The notes under the pieces were generated by a model. That model was not told the DNA's origin. It was given only the letters and a program-made list of their open reading frames with translations, and searched no databases. Both the position numbers and the translations under genes were made by a program. This document shows, piece by piece, positions 11,727 to 23,803 of a DNA stretch of 64,000 nt (positions are counted from its first letter, which is position 1; every line of letters begins with the position of its first letter). The stretch comes from Tanytarsus gracilentus (taxonomy: Eukaryota > Arthropoda > Insecta > Diptera > Chironomidae), in contig JAXRKN010000043.1 in the NCBI GenBank assembly GCA_038502055.1, positions 4,650,001 through 4,714,000 of the forward strand. Reading direction: 5' to 3'.

Positions 11727-14700
11727 ATGAACAGCAACTGTAACGACAGCTTAGAGGGTGACATGAACATCGACAATATTTTCTTCTACGAAGACAATAA
11801 TAATTTAATTAGTAATAATCAGGATGATGGCATGTCGTTGGCATCGCAAAGTAGAACGTTGAAAAGTGAAAATGATCAAATGGAAATTAATGATCAAGTG
11901 CAAGTGCAAGAAAGTGGCACAGTTTTGAAACATAAGCGTCAAAAGGATCATCATCATCATAAGTACACACAGATAAAAGTAAATGTCGGTATCGATGAAG
12001 ACCTCAAAATGATATTGGAAATGGTAAAAAAATAATAAGTTTGAAAAAAAAAGCTTGAGGATCACTTTTTAATTTAGGACCCGAGTTTGATCGACGGAGA
12101 GCTGGAAAATGCTGTCGAAGCTAGAAATCATAATGACATGAAGTCGCTTGGTTTGCCGCCGAAAATGTAAGACAAACTTTTTTCCTCTCTTGTTGCTACC
12201 CGAAAGCTTTTCTCTTTGAACTAGAACTTGAGTTTTTAAAAAATTATATTTTCCTCGTATGTGAATCATATGTTCACGAGGCGATGAGCAGAGCATTTTG
12301 TCGTGTGCACAGCTGAGTGTGAGTGTGCAATTTTATCGTTGTAAAAGAAAAGTATTTTTTCGAAAATCTTCTCTTGAGTGAAAACGAAAATTTTTATATA
12401 GCCGACATGCGATGAGAGGAAAATAATGAGAGAGAACAACCTCCACTCATAATAATAATTGTTGTCAAACAAATATAAATGCCTGATTCATCGCTTTTTA
12501 TCTTCTTCTTTAAACAGTAACTAGATCTTTATGGTGGTTGTAATAAATTTTAAACGTTTTTATAAAGTTAGATTGGGGAGGAAAAAAATTATCACGAGAC
12601 TGTTAATTACAGTTGCAAAGTCCATTTCTCCTTAAAGTGCACAAAAAAATAATTAAACAAAAAATTCGCATTAAAAATCAATAATTTAATCCTCTCAACA
12701 TGCCATTTTATCGCAAAACTGCAGGCGATTAATTATCATCGAAACAAATCTGTTGAAAAATAGAAGCATCAATAATTATTAGCCATGGAACTTTGAGTAT
12801 CCAAATTGCTGAATGTTGAACACCTCGAAAATCTTTTTTCTCTCTTTCTATCTTAAAAGTTGTTTTATCTCATTCGGCGACGGTTGATATTTTTTTTGTC
12901 TCTTCTTCTATGCACTATCTATGTCTACGATAGACCAACTTTAAAGACGATCAATCCGACATCGCGAACACAGTTGAAAACATTGCTTCAGCGAGAGCAG
13001 TTGCTGGAAGCTGAAAGGAGAAAAGAAGCCGAGAGAAAACTTTTGCAACAGCAAGATCAGAAACAAAAGTCTGAGACAGTAAACAGTAATAAAGTGCCAT
13101 TGCAGGTGGACGTTCCACCACAAGTTTTGCAAGTAAGAAATGAATTTTTTAAAAAAAGCAAAATTTTTTAAAATTTAAAAATAATTAGGTGAGAACTCAG
13201 CTAGCAAATCCCACCCGCTATCATGTACGAGAGAAACAGAAAAATCAAGTGAAGCAATATCTCAGCGAGTCCTTTAAATCCTCCGAATCGCTGCACAACT
13301 TAATTCCTTATCCAGTTCTTCAACACAACGGCAGTCCCATGGCAGCGGTAGCATCAAAATCACAACCTGTAACGACATGTAATTCACCAAACTTGCGAGC
13401 TAGCATAAACTCCAAGATTTTTAATCACATAAATGGCGGCACAGCAAGCAGCTGCGGGAATGGAAAAGGCGGAAGTCACAGTGCCGCTGACATGACCCAC
13501 GTAGAGTATTCTTCGGGTCAATCGACAAACAGCTTTCCCTTTGGTCTTCATCACCGCTACGTTGCCGCGAGTCCTTCAGATCAAACGAGCAATAATCCAA
13601 TGTCACCGAGCATAAGTTCTGTGGCGACAAGTGTCACCAGCGCTTCAGAGGTGAGCCATAAAATGACTTTCATAATTTTTTGAATACAATCAAATCAGTT
13701 TTTTTCGCGACGGTCCACGCACTGGTGCATTGAACAAGCATCTTTGACTTTGTGATTGTAAAAAAATAGCCGCTCTCTTCTATCATCTTTTTTTTTGTTT
13801 CGGTGAATGCCGTCGATGCATCTCATATATACCATCTCGTGTGACCTTAAAATTGAATTAGCATGAACGAAATTTTAACGAGGAACAAAAGTTGACTTTT
13901 CGGTCTTGATAAAGACTATTTTTTTTTGTGATATATCCTTGAAGGCTTGGTATGCTGGTATCAGGTTAAAAATAGATGGAATTGCCTTCCGTAACCACCG
14001 CCTATCACTGGAGTGTCTAAATTCCCCGAAAATGTGAAGAACAAAAAATTTAAATGCAGCATTATTAATGACGGCAATTTACGTGTTTTTTCTTCTTCTA
14101 AAAATAGAAAGACAATCGCGGTTTTTTTGAGACTTTATACGATCAATTATAATCTTGCATGAATGGGCAATAAAATCCACACGCTTATGGATGTAATTTT
14201 TCTCTGACGTCAAAGAGTTTTCAAAATCAAGTTTTTTAGGGATTTTTTAACCAAGAACTGACGTAAAAGCACTCCTTAACATGATCAATTTACCTTTTCT
14301 AAAACGGAATATATTACACGCCTCTTGTATCAAGTTTCTTAATGATTTATTTTCACACAGACCGAGGACTACATTGATGAAATTCTCAACTATGACTCAA
14401 TCGCAGATTCCATCAAGTACGAAATAAATTCTATCACAGACGTTCAAATTAAGCAAGAGCCCAACTCATCGATGATCGATTTAGACAAGGATCGGCAGAA
14501 GAAGGATAATCACAATATGATTGAACGACGCAGAAGGTTCAACATCAACGATAGAATCAAGGAATTGGGTGAGATAAATTTTATTAAAAACCGTTAAAAA
14601 TTCAAAAAAAAATTTAAAATATTAAATTTGAAAAAAATCTATTTCCTTTTAAAGGAACTTTACTACCTAAAAGCAACGAGTCATATTACGAAATTGTTCG

Positions 14701-15359
14701 AGACGTGCGGCCCAATAAAGGCACTATTTTAAAGTCATCAGTTGACTACATCAAGTGTCTTAAGCAAGAAATTAACCGCCTTAGAAAAACGGAACTGAGG
14801 CAGAGAGAAATGGAAATTGAAAACAAAAAGCTTCTCTCGCGAATACAGGTAAGCTTTTGACATGAATTTGTTAAATTTTAAATTAAAAAAAAACTTTTCA
14901 AAGGAAATGGAAAATCAAATGCAAAATACAAATAGTGGGGTGCAATGTGGAAGCAGTGGCTATCATTCTTACTCACATCTCGGCAATGAAAATTACTCGG
15001 ACGGCAATGTAAGACATTTTTTTTGCTATAAAAAGTTATTAATAAAATTCAAATAGCAGATGCCCGATATCGTGAACAATGTGCAGACCATGAGCCTTAA
15101 TCACAATAAAAGCTACGAGGAAGACGGAGGTTCCGTAAAAATTGAATCGACGCCTGTCTACAGCAGTCAATGCAGCGAAAATTATGCACAACAGAACAAT
15201 CATTTTCATTTTGATCCTTCGAAGCAATCATCATCAACCGTAGACATGTCCGCAATTGTTGATATCAACTACCAACTTTTATCTTTGCATCAAAAAATTC
15301 CCATCAATGACAACGAAAATGCTGAATCACTTCTTAACGATATAGACATGCTTTCATGA
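11727..15359 (+). CDS. Mitf: Mitf/TFEB-family bHLH-leucine zipper transcription factor
   Basis: This factor controls lysosome and autophagy genes and binds E-boxes as a dimer. My model is 11727-12023, 12078-12166, 12934-13132, 13189-13650, 14361-14568, 14655-14848, 14904-15008 and 15060-15359: 617 residues, with every junction phase-consistent. Around residues 139-160 the segment SRTQLKTLLQREQ matches the N-terminal Rag GTPase-binding stretch of TFEB/MITF, which suggests nutrient-dependent control at the lysosome. The basic region starts near residue 401 (NMIERRRRFNIND), followed by helix 1, a loop, helix 2 (KGTILKSSVDYIKCL) and a leucine zipper ending near 484. The loop is longer than in vertebrates (SNESYYEIVRDVRPNKGT), as I recall for fly Mitf. 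The C-terminus is Ser/Asn-rich. The ATG at 11727 is the first in this frame; alternative upstream exons are possible. Confidence 0.92.
12167..12933 (+). other. Mitf intron 2 (767 bp)
   Basis: This intron separates the N-terminal exons from the Rag-binding exon. Its length suggests that an internal promoter or an alternative first exon could lie inside. I see no coding match in it. Confidence 0.6.
13651..14360 (+). other. Mitf intron 4 (710 bp)
   Basis: This AT-rich intron lies just before the bHLH exons. I see no RNA gene or coding match in it. Confidence 0.6.
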
Positions 15360-15575
15360 TAAATGCGTACTTATTTTGATTTTTTATGTAGCTTATCTTT
15401 TTTTTGTTGGCCTCTAAAGGTGTGTTCGTTTTTATTTTTTTTATATAAATCACGATTTAAGACGGACATAAGTGCATGTAAGCGCAAGTGATAGAAAAAA
15501 AATTATTTGAACATTTTTCTGTTAATAGAATTAAATAAAGATGAATTAATTTGTTGAAATTGAGTTTGATTTTTT

Positions 15576-16041
15576 TTAAAGTGTTCCAGTGTAATATTCC
15601 ATTTCTAAATCATACAGGTCACTGGCTAATTCATCCCGTAAATTCATAATTTTGGCGTCTCTGTCTTGCTGAGTATTTCGATAAATTTGTGAGCTATTTG
15701 AGATAGCATCGTTTACGCTATGAAAATCATTTAGGACGAGGAATTGTTTTATATCAGAAACAAGCTTAAGTAAGCTCTCTCCAGCACGCACAATGTTTGC
15801 TGCTCTCACTTGCATTTCATATCCATCTTGCTCGCATTGTGTTAATTTTGAAAATTGACTTCCATCATTTTCTCCTTTTGCCATTTTAATTACTTCTATT
15901 TAATGAAAATTTAAATTTTAGATTTTATTTCTTGAATTAAATGACTTTCGACTTACCCTCGAAGTTTTCCAGCATACTCTTTACATCCTCTTTCAACCGT
16001 GTATTATAGCTCTTAAGCAGAGCGTCTCTTGTTTGTGCCAT
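15576..16041 (-). CDS. MED22: Mediator complex subunit 22
   Basis: MED22 belongs to the Mediator head module and bridges activators and RNA polymerase II. It has two exons on the minus strand: 16041-15957 (85 nt) and 15895-15576. They encode 134 residues, about the short-isoform length of the family. The junction restores the conserved segment ENFEEVIKMAK. Downstream, EQDGYEMQVRAANIVRAGES and LLKLVSDIKQFLVLNDF are near-identical to the family signature, and the end LRDELASDLYDLEMEYY is also typical. The start lies 160 bp from the mRpL9 start on the other strand, so the two share a divergent promoter. Its 3' end converges on Mitf with about 216 bp between the stop codons. Confidence 0.95.
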
Positions 16042-16201
16042 TTAAATATTTTTAATTTTTCTTTGTTTTTATTTTTTGAATATTTTTTTTACCGACAACA
16101 ACAACAACAAAAACTTTTTGCTTTATTGATTTCCCCCTGAATCGCGTTTTATGAAAATAAATACTTTAATCATTAATTTAAAATAATTAAACTCCGTCAA
16201 C

Positions 16202-17066
16202 ATGCTGAGAGGTTTCGTAACTAAACTAGTGCCGATATTGGCTGCCAATTCCCTTGAATTACAGCAAAATAGAGTAAAATTTTTATCATTTTATTAATTC
16301 GCAAATATAAAAATTAAACTTTCTCACTTCCAGACAACTTTCATCCTCAGAAGATTGAATCAACCGCCACTCGCGAGGAAAAATCAACGACCAAAGAAGC
16401 TCAAAGGACGTCATTTTAATTTTGAAATGGTCGTGGACTCAAATACAGTTCGCCAGCCGGATCTTCAAGTAGTTTTGACGCAATTCGTTGAAGGAATCGG
16501 ACAGAAGGGTGAAATCGTCAGCGTTAGACCGAACTTCGCCTATCAAAAGCTCTTGTTGCCGGGTTTCGCAGCTTATGCCACTCCCGAGAATATTGAAAAG
16601 TTTAAGGCAAAAGCGGAAGAGAAAACTGAAAAAAAGCATAGCTCACAATATTCTCAGCGTGTAAGTTAAATTAATTTTATAAGTCACTTTATATAATTGC
16701 TTCAATACATTTTAGACCGTCAACATGCTTCAGCATAGAGTTTTCGCAATCGTTATGAATAAAGATCATCCGTGGGTGATCGAACCGTGGCATATTAGAG
16801 CGTCTTTGAGAAAATGTGGATACAACATTACTTCAGACAGTGCCATCGAATTGCCTGAGGAGAAAATTACCGGTCCCGATTTAACGAAGCAGAATAAGGA
16901 ATTTTACGTGACTGTCACAGTTAACAATACTGAAAAGGCAAAGGTTCGATGCCGTATTCATCATTGGAGCACAATTCCGGGCGATAGATTGCCGTATGCT
17001 GTGGAGCATTGGTTGGAGGAGGCAGAGCCATTGTTTGCTTACGAAAAGCCACCGACACAAGTTTAA
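16202..17066 (+). CDS. mRpL9: Mitochondrial ribosomal protein L9 (bL9m)
   Basis: This is a component of the large subunit of the mitochondrial ribosome. Three exons, 16202-16273, 16334-16660 and 16716-17066, encode 249 residues with all junctions in phase 0. The first exon is a plausible targeting peptide (MLRGFVTKLVPILAANSLEL). Exon 2 holds the bL9 N-terminal fold, VVLTQFVEGIGQKGEIVSV followed by RPNFAYQKLLLPGFAAYATP, with the expected lysine/glycine loop. Exon 3 carries the metazoan-type C-terminal extension. An AATAAA-like signal follows near 17089. The 3' end converges on TSR2, with only 50 bp between the stop codons. Confidence 0.93.
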
Positions 17067-17116
17067 ATGAAAGCATTTTGATAGAAATAAAGCACTTTTA
17101 GAATTATAATTCAAAT

Positions 17117-17704
17117 TTATTTCAACTTTTTTCCTTTCTTAACAACCGTCCAGCCGGGATCGGGATCTTCCTCTTCGAAATCCATCGTAGCTCCGCTCGT
17201 GCTTGGAATCATATTACCGCTGCTCTCATCATTATCAACTGTCATCTCATCGTCATCGTCTGATGAACTCGATTCTTCTTTAACTCTCTTGACTTGAAAA
17301 GAGTGAGTGATCCAGGGAGTGCAAGGAGGAAGTTGTGCCAGTTCCAATCGAACGCCATCAATATTTCCGCTCTTAGCCATTTCGAAATATTTGATTAAAA
17401 CACTGCTGACCTCCTTTATAGAATCATCTTCGCAAACTGTATGAAATTGTTCGTCCATAATATCTTCCAGTAGATCCATTAAAAACAAATCATCTAGTTT
17501 TTTATTTGCAGCTAAGCTTTCAGTCGCAGTGTATTGAATAAAATCGATCGCGGTCTAAAAATGATAATTTTAGCTTAAATTTAGTGTGAATTAAATTAAT
17601 TTTACCTGAACTCCATTCTTGGCCATGCCATGCTCGACAGCAAGCTTTAAAGCTGTCCATCGATTAAATATATTTTCCACAATTTCCCGAAAGCAAATGT
17701 CCAT
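17117..17704 (-). CDS. TSR2: Pre-rRNA-processing protein TSR2 homologue
   Basis: TSR2 is an escortin that delivers eS26 to pre-ribosomes and supports 20S pre-rRNA processing. Two minus-strand exons, 17704-17606 (33 codons) and 17554-17117, encode 178 residues (human about 191). Exon 1 (FREIVENIFNRWTALKLAVE) and the start of exon 2 (GVQ-TAIDFIQYTATE after joining, then LDDLFLMDLLEDIMDEQFHT) match the WGG domain of the family. A long acidic/serine tract comes next, and the protein ends in the typical DPGWTVVKKGKK tail. The start is 259 bp from the YLPM1 start on the other strand. Confidence 0.9.
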
Positions 17705-17963
17705 GCTTGTTGAATTTTATTTTTTTGAATGTTTTTCTCAATGTTTTTATTTTGAAACCTCTTCGCTTGAGTTTTTGCCCCTTTTTTAACATTTTTTTGC
17801 CGAATTTCACCATCAAAACACAAAATATTTAAATTTAGCTAGATTTAAGTAAAAAATACGTTTTTGTAATACAACAATTAGTGAGTTTGCCTTTTAGAGT
17901 CTTAAATTTCAGTGATTAACTCAAATAAAATCTACTTTAGGAGTCAACAATTGCTTGAAGAAG

Positions 17964-20900
17964 ATGAATAACAATCAGCAAAATTTTAACTCCAATCAAT
18001 CTCAAGATGCTGCTTGGCAACAACAAATGTATCAACAGCAGTGGAATCAGTATGGATATTACAATCAATTTCAGCCGGCCCAACCGCCGCAGCAGGTCTT
18101 TCAAGTGAGATCCAATAATTTTATTTTATTTCTGAGGTTTTTAAACAAATATATTTTTTAGTATCCGGCTAATTATACGCAGCCACCGCCTCCTCCTCCC
18201 GCGCAAACACCCACAAATGTGGCACCTCCTCAAACTGAATCATGGAATCAAAAACCGCCCGCTTCTAACTCTGCAAATTCTCAAAACGATCGATGGAGTC
18301 AACAAAACTACCAAGGATACGCAGGTGGCCAAAATAGAAATCAAGGCGGTGCCAATAACAGTGCAAGTCGACAGAACTGGACGCGCGGTGGTAAAAATCG
18401 AGGTGGTGGAAATACCACTAGAGGAGGAGCTGCTCGATCGTTTAACGAAGGAAATAGAAATGTAAGAAAAATTAGAGATACGAAAATTTTAAATTTTAAC
18501 AAACATCACCAACTATTACAGTTCAATAATGACGAGGAACGATTTATACAAAATAGAGAGGTGTGTATTACACTTTAAAGTATTTTACATATGACTTAAT
18601 CATGATTAATATAGCCGGCACCACCAAAAGAGACTTACTCACAGCAGCCGAGCACTTCAGCACAAAGTGATCAACAGGCGGACGCTGAGGATGCCGCTTT
18701 CAACAATCATTTTAAGAGTTGGGAAAGGGAATTTGAAAAGTGGCGAAATGAAAATAAAAATCATCCAGACAAAGAGCAGTACGCAAAGTATGAAAATCAA
18801 TTTTTGGAAGTTCGTAATAAGCTGCTCGAACGTCGTAATGAAATGATGCGTAAACGGCAGGTTTCAAATCCTCAAAAAACAGTTGAACAAATGAAATTTG
18901 AGTCTCAATGGAATGCTGGTGATCCACAGTCGTCATCGCCGAAACCACCAAAAAGTTTTACGGACTTAAAAGCATCGGCAAATATTATATCCGTTCAAGT
19001 GCCGCCATCAAACACATCACTTTCGGATTCGGCCGTGGCACCTCTCCTTTTCGGCTCGTCAATCGCACACGATAAAGATTTTAAAAACGATTCGTTTGAC
19101 GTGGATACTTTTGACTCGTTCAATGATGACTCTTCTAGTGGTGGATTTCGTGATAAAGTTTTTAATCGAAATTCATCGATTCCTGGTTTAGACGTAGACA
19201 TTAATCAAGACAAGGTGGGCGAAGAAGATATGGATGTCATTGAGCTAGATAACAATGATGATAATGCCATGCCACCGATGGTAATTGAAGAAGAGAAAAA
19301 GTTTGAATTAATATTGCCCGATTTTAAGTCGAAAATTGAGAGAAACATCATGGATATTGATAGTATCATCGAGGAGCCAGGTCGATCGACAAGAGCTAAT
19401 AGAAATTTAATAATAATACGAGGTGCAAGCGGCTCGGGAAAGAGTCATTTAGCATGCTTGATTCAAAGGAAAGAATTTGAATACGGCAATGATCGTTGCC
19501 ACATTATTGAAGCGAGAGGAAGAAATTTTCAAACTGTTCATAATGAAATCTTGGAATTAATAAGAGATAACTACGTAAACTTCTTAATTGTTGTCTTAAA
19601 CAAAGCTTCCGTAGCTCAAATGTCAATTATCACGGGGTCAGCATTCAAGCGGGGCTGTTTTCAAAGTTTCTCAATCGAAATCCATCAAAAGTTGGAAGCA
19701 TGCATGAAAAATAACGTCAATAGATGTTCAGTAAATGAAATAAGGGAGGCAATTGAAGATCTCGATCAGAATCCAACGCCATTGAGGACACCAATTGTCG
19801 ATGCCACATCTCTCCTTTGTCCAAAGCCTCGAGAGAAAAAAGTAGTAGAACCGCAAAGTAGCGACAACAAAACTTTAGACTTGAATTCACTTACAAACTT
19901 ACTAAAGGATCAAAATGTCATGAACATTGTGCTCAATCAACAGAAAATGACCTCGCAACCAAATGCTATGCACCAAAATAATTCCAACAACTACAACACC
20001 TCTCAATCTTCATTCGCAAATAATGCTAATAGGAATTTCAACTACAATCAGCAAGATTCGAACATGGACGATCCCGTCAGCTTTAGTTCAAGTTCTCTTC
20101 AGGATTGCCCAGTTCTTGAAGTAAAAAAAATTATTGAATACAATCATGAACATAGGAACACGTTTGAGGAGCAACTTTTAGAGTTCAAGATCTTTCGAAC
20201 AATCGACTATAAGCATCAGTCAAAACCTGAGCTACAAGAGTTGAAGCGAACAGTGGACATTGATAAAATTATCGAGAAACGCAAAGCAGTGGCGCAGAGA
20301 AAGAAAATTTTAGAATATTTAAGGAGTGCCGAGCGTCCAGAAGACACAGTTAGCAATCCATTGTATCCTAAAAATTGGGAAGCAATTCCGAGAGACCGTC
20401 CTCCACGAAAAAATAAGCGCAAGAAAATTATCACCGCTAAAATTAAGAGAGTGCTGATTGAAAAACAAATTATTAGGTTTAATAAGCCATCGTCACGAAT
20501 GGATTTAGAGGAAATTTCATCTGACGATGACGACGACATGGGTATGCGTCCTAAAGGTCAACCGCCAAGAAAAGTTTTGAAGACAACACACACGTTTGAA
20601 GTTGAGAAAGAAAACAAAATTCAACCAGCTGCTCCTGTTGTGCTGTTTAAAGATGAATATGCAAATATCACGCCAAAATCCACTCCAAACTTTAATAGTT
20701 TCAATCATCGAAATTACATGGACATAAGAGAGATTCTCTGGCTGCCGGGTCGACGAAACAGATCGCCTAAAATTTTAATTATTTTAAGGGGTGCTGCTGG
20801 ATCAGGAAAATCGCATTTAGTTCAGCTCATCAAGCGGAAAGAGAGTCAAATGGGAAAAGCCTCTGACATTAGAATTCTTTCGATTGATGACTATTTTCTG

Positions 20901-23248
20901 ACTGACGACGACGATGACGAGAAAAGTGTTGTCAGTTCGAAAGAAATTGAAAATTATCTCGACGAGATGCTGCGACATTTGAAGAAAACAATTTCCGATG
21001 GACATTTTCCTTTCATCATAATCGATGCCGAGAACTGCGACTTAAGACACTATGAGAAATTTTATCAGCTCGGCAGTTCAATGGGATTCAGTGTTTTTGC
21101 CATTGAGCTTTTTCAATCGTTGGAAATTTGCACGCAACAGTGCAGTCGAAACGTGTCTTCTGAACAAATAAGTGAGTCAATAAAAATGTTGACTCAAAAT
21201 AGAATTCCAAGTACACACACCCTGCTCATTCCGTCGGCACTTTACGCTGAGTACAAGTGTTTTATGAACCCTAAATTATCAAATGGTAATCAAAATGACG
21301 TTTCTCAAATGGACGACAGTCGATTTAATTGGCACAATCGCACGACAAAAGATTTATGTGATCTTGTCGAAGGCCAGAGACGATTTCAAAGACCTCCTCA
21401 TATTGCGTTTCTTCTCCGCGGACCAGACACGCAAGGAAAAACTCAGTTGGCCTCAATGATTATCGCAAAGGAAAAGGAGATGCGTAATAGCAGTGTGACT
21501 TACATAAGCGTCGAAGATTTCTTTGTCAGTAAATCGTCGGGCAAATATGAATTTTCGCCTCGACTTGTGGATGAAAGCATGCGAAATTTAACGAGACAAC
21601 TACGTGACATTACGCGTGCAAAGAGCTTTAAGTTTATCATTATCAACGTTGAGACTGGGGACTTTAATCACTACACTCAAGTTCGTGAATTGATGTCTTC
21701 ATATAGCTACAAATGTTACACAATCGAAGTCTATAGGGATGCGGAGAAGTGTGCCGAGAACGATCCTTACGGCAGATCTTCCGACCAATTTGATTACATC
21801 ATTGATGAATTCAAACTAAATCCAACTCCCGATGAGCACGAATTGCTTAATGCATCGTCATTTTATCGGAAAAATAAGCCAATCGAAGATTCTCCTATAA
21901 AACGTAAGAAATTAATCATTTTATAATTTGTAATGTTTTTAATAATTTCTCATTCTAATCTCAGCACAAATTGATATCAAAGTTGTCGAGTCAACAATAA
22001 TTGAATCTAAACCGGAGGATGCTTCGCTTTGCATTGAAAAGGTCAAGAAATTTGATAAAACCTTGAGAATTTTCGACGACCTGCATGCAGAATTTAAAGC
22101 TCTTCTAACTCGAAGAATTATGGTCAATGGCGAATTTATCGCTAAAAACACTTCACCACCATCAAAATTACCAGAATTCAATTGGTACAATCAAGAGCAC
22201 ATCGTTGACCTTCGAGATATTTTAGAGGAAACTTCTTTGCAGTCACGTCCACTAAAAATTGCGATTTTCATTAGGGGAGCTCCTGGAAGCGGTAAAAGCT
22301 ATTTAGCACGTTTAATCGAAAGAAAAGAACTCGATAATGGAAATGAAGATTGCGTCACTGTTTTGTCAGTTGATAAATATTTTGAAAAAGTTTGTTATCG
22401 GGAAATTTCACCGATGAAGTATGAAAAATTCACCTATTGCACTCTGGATGAGCTGAAAATTAGCGATCACATGGAAGAGCTTTCACAAGAACTAGAAAAA
22501 TTAGTCAGTTATGATGAAAACAGCAAGTCAATGATTATTATTGACGGAGACTTTTGCGAATTGAATTATTATCATCGTATGTGGAACATTGCGGTCAATG
22601 AGGGCGGATATGTCGGCTATACGATAGAACTAAATCAAGATGATGATATTTGTCTGAATTATAACGATCATAGATTCAGTAAAGTTTATGTGGAGAGTAA
22701 AAATAAGCAGATGCAAGAGATTCAAACACCCAGCAATCATACGCTCCTCGATCCTGAATACCTTTATGCCGAATATAAATATGAGATCGATGTTAATGGA
22801 GATATTTTCGCGATTGATAATCCAGAGGAAATAAGCGACGAGAGTGACAGCGATGATGCAACGACAAAATTAACGGCCAGCAAATGGGACTCGGCTGATT
22901 TTGAAAAGTACGAACGAATGGACGGTACAAAAAACAAAACACTTCATAATGGAACTATGGAAGAATATCTTCAAATGAACGAGTGGACTATGAGACCTTC
23001 GACGAGTGGCAAAAAGCGTGTACGATGGGCTGATATTGAAGAAAAGAAGGCTCAAGAGCGTGAGAGGGAAATTGGCTTCATCGTAGGTATGTCATCCAAC
23101 ACATATCTTTCATAAATTAACTTTTATATTTTTAAAAAATGTTTTCTCAATTACAGGACAAACAGACTGGAATCGTATAATGAACGACACCGACGGAAGA
23201 AACGCACTGGAAAAGACAAAATACATTGAAGCGAGACGAAAAAATTAA
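17964..23248 (+). CDS. YLPM1: YLPM1/ZAP3-like nuclear protein with four P-loop kinase-like units
   Basis: YLPM1 (ZAP3) is a nuclear RNA- and phosphatase-associated protein that normally has one AAA_33/polynucleotide-kinase-like P-loop domain. My model is 17964-18104, 18162-18461, 18522-18560, 18615-21903, 21965-23086 and 23157-23248: about 1660 residues, junctions phase-consistent. The N-terminus is Q/N/Y/P-rich, then an RGG box (RGGKNRGGGNTTRGG). Next is the family segment around FKSWEREFEKWRNE and NQFLEVRNKLLERR. Four Walker A motifs follow: GASGSGKS (residue 430), GAAGSGKS (886), GPDTQGKT (1096) and GAPGSGKS (1361). Units 2-4 repeat a lead-in (FNxxN...D(I/L)), a strand like ILSIDDYF, and FI(I)I(D/N) near Walker B. 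Unit 1 lacks the DDYF strand and may be inactive. The C-terminus (GQTDWNRIMNDTDG, TKYIEARR) is family-typical. It is head-to-head with TSR2. Confidence 0.85.
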
Positions 23249-23803
23249 TTAATTATAGTTAAACTGAATAAATGTTCATGAAAAATTAGGTAAAAAGCAT
23301 GCTCGATAACCGTTATCTAAAATTTCAGGAATGTTTTTTTTTAAATTAAAGGAAACTCAATGCGCAATCTCAGAAGAGAGACTTGTTATCACTGCACGGT
23401 AGCAGCAGTGCGAAAAATCGATTTTATTCAATCATATGAGTGTGAATCAAGTGTTTTTAAGAATAACCGAGGATAAGAAGGTATCGAGTCATTAATTCAC
23501 TTAATGAAATCAAGAAGTGTGTTATCGAGATTAGCAACAAACAGTAGTCTAATCTACACACAAGTTGTTTTCACCCTTTTGTCGCGTCTCTCTTGAACAA
23601 AAAAAATAATTCGATAATTTTCTAAAGATTACAATTGTGGTGATTGCTCAATTAAAAAATCATAAGTTTCATAATTGATATTTTTATTGCTAACTCATCA
23701 AGATGACGCTTATCATAAAATTAACTCTTTTTTTTTTAAAGAAATTCGTCATGGATAGAAATTAAAGCTTGAGTGGGAAAATTTCACAAATCAAACTAAA
23801 TTA
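23249..23803. other. Intergenic region between YLPM1 and the K+ channel
   Basis: This holds the YLPM1 3' end (AATAAA near 23268) and the probable promoter and 5' UTR of the channel gene. I see no other feature. A non-coding first exon of the channel may lie here. Confidence 0.5.

Noticed and set aside
13930..14040. A structured-looking segment in Mitf intron 4 considered as an RNA gene
   Set aside because: No tRNA A/B boxes, no snoRNA C/D boxes in the right order, and no cloverleaf that I could draw.
20216..20708. Minus-strand ORFs of 107 and 63 codons
   Set aside because: They are antisense shadows of YLPM1, which has a clear coding frame there.
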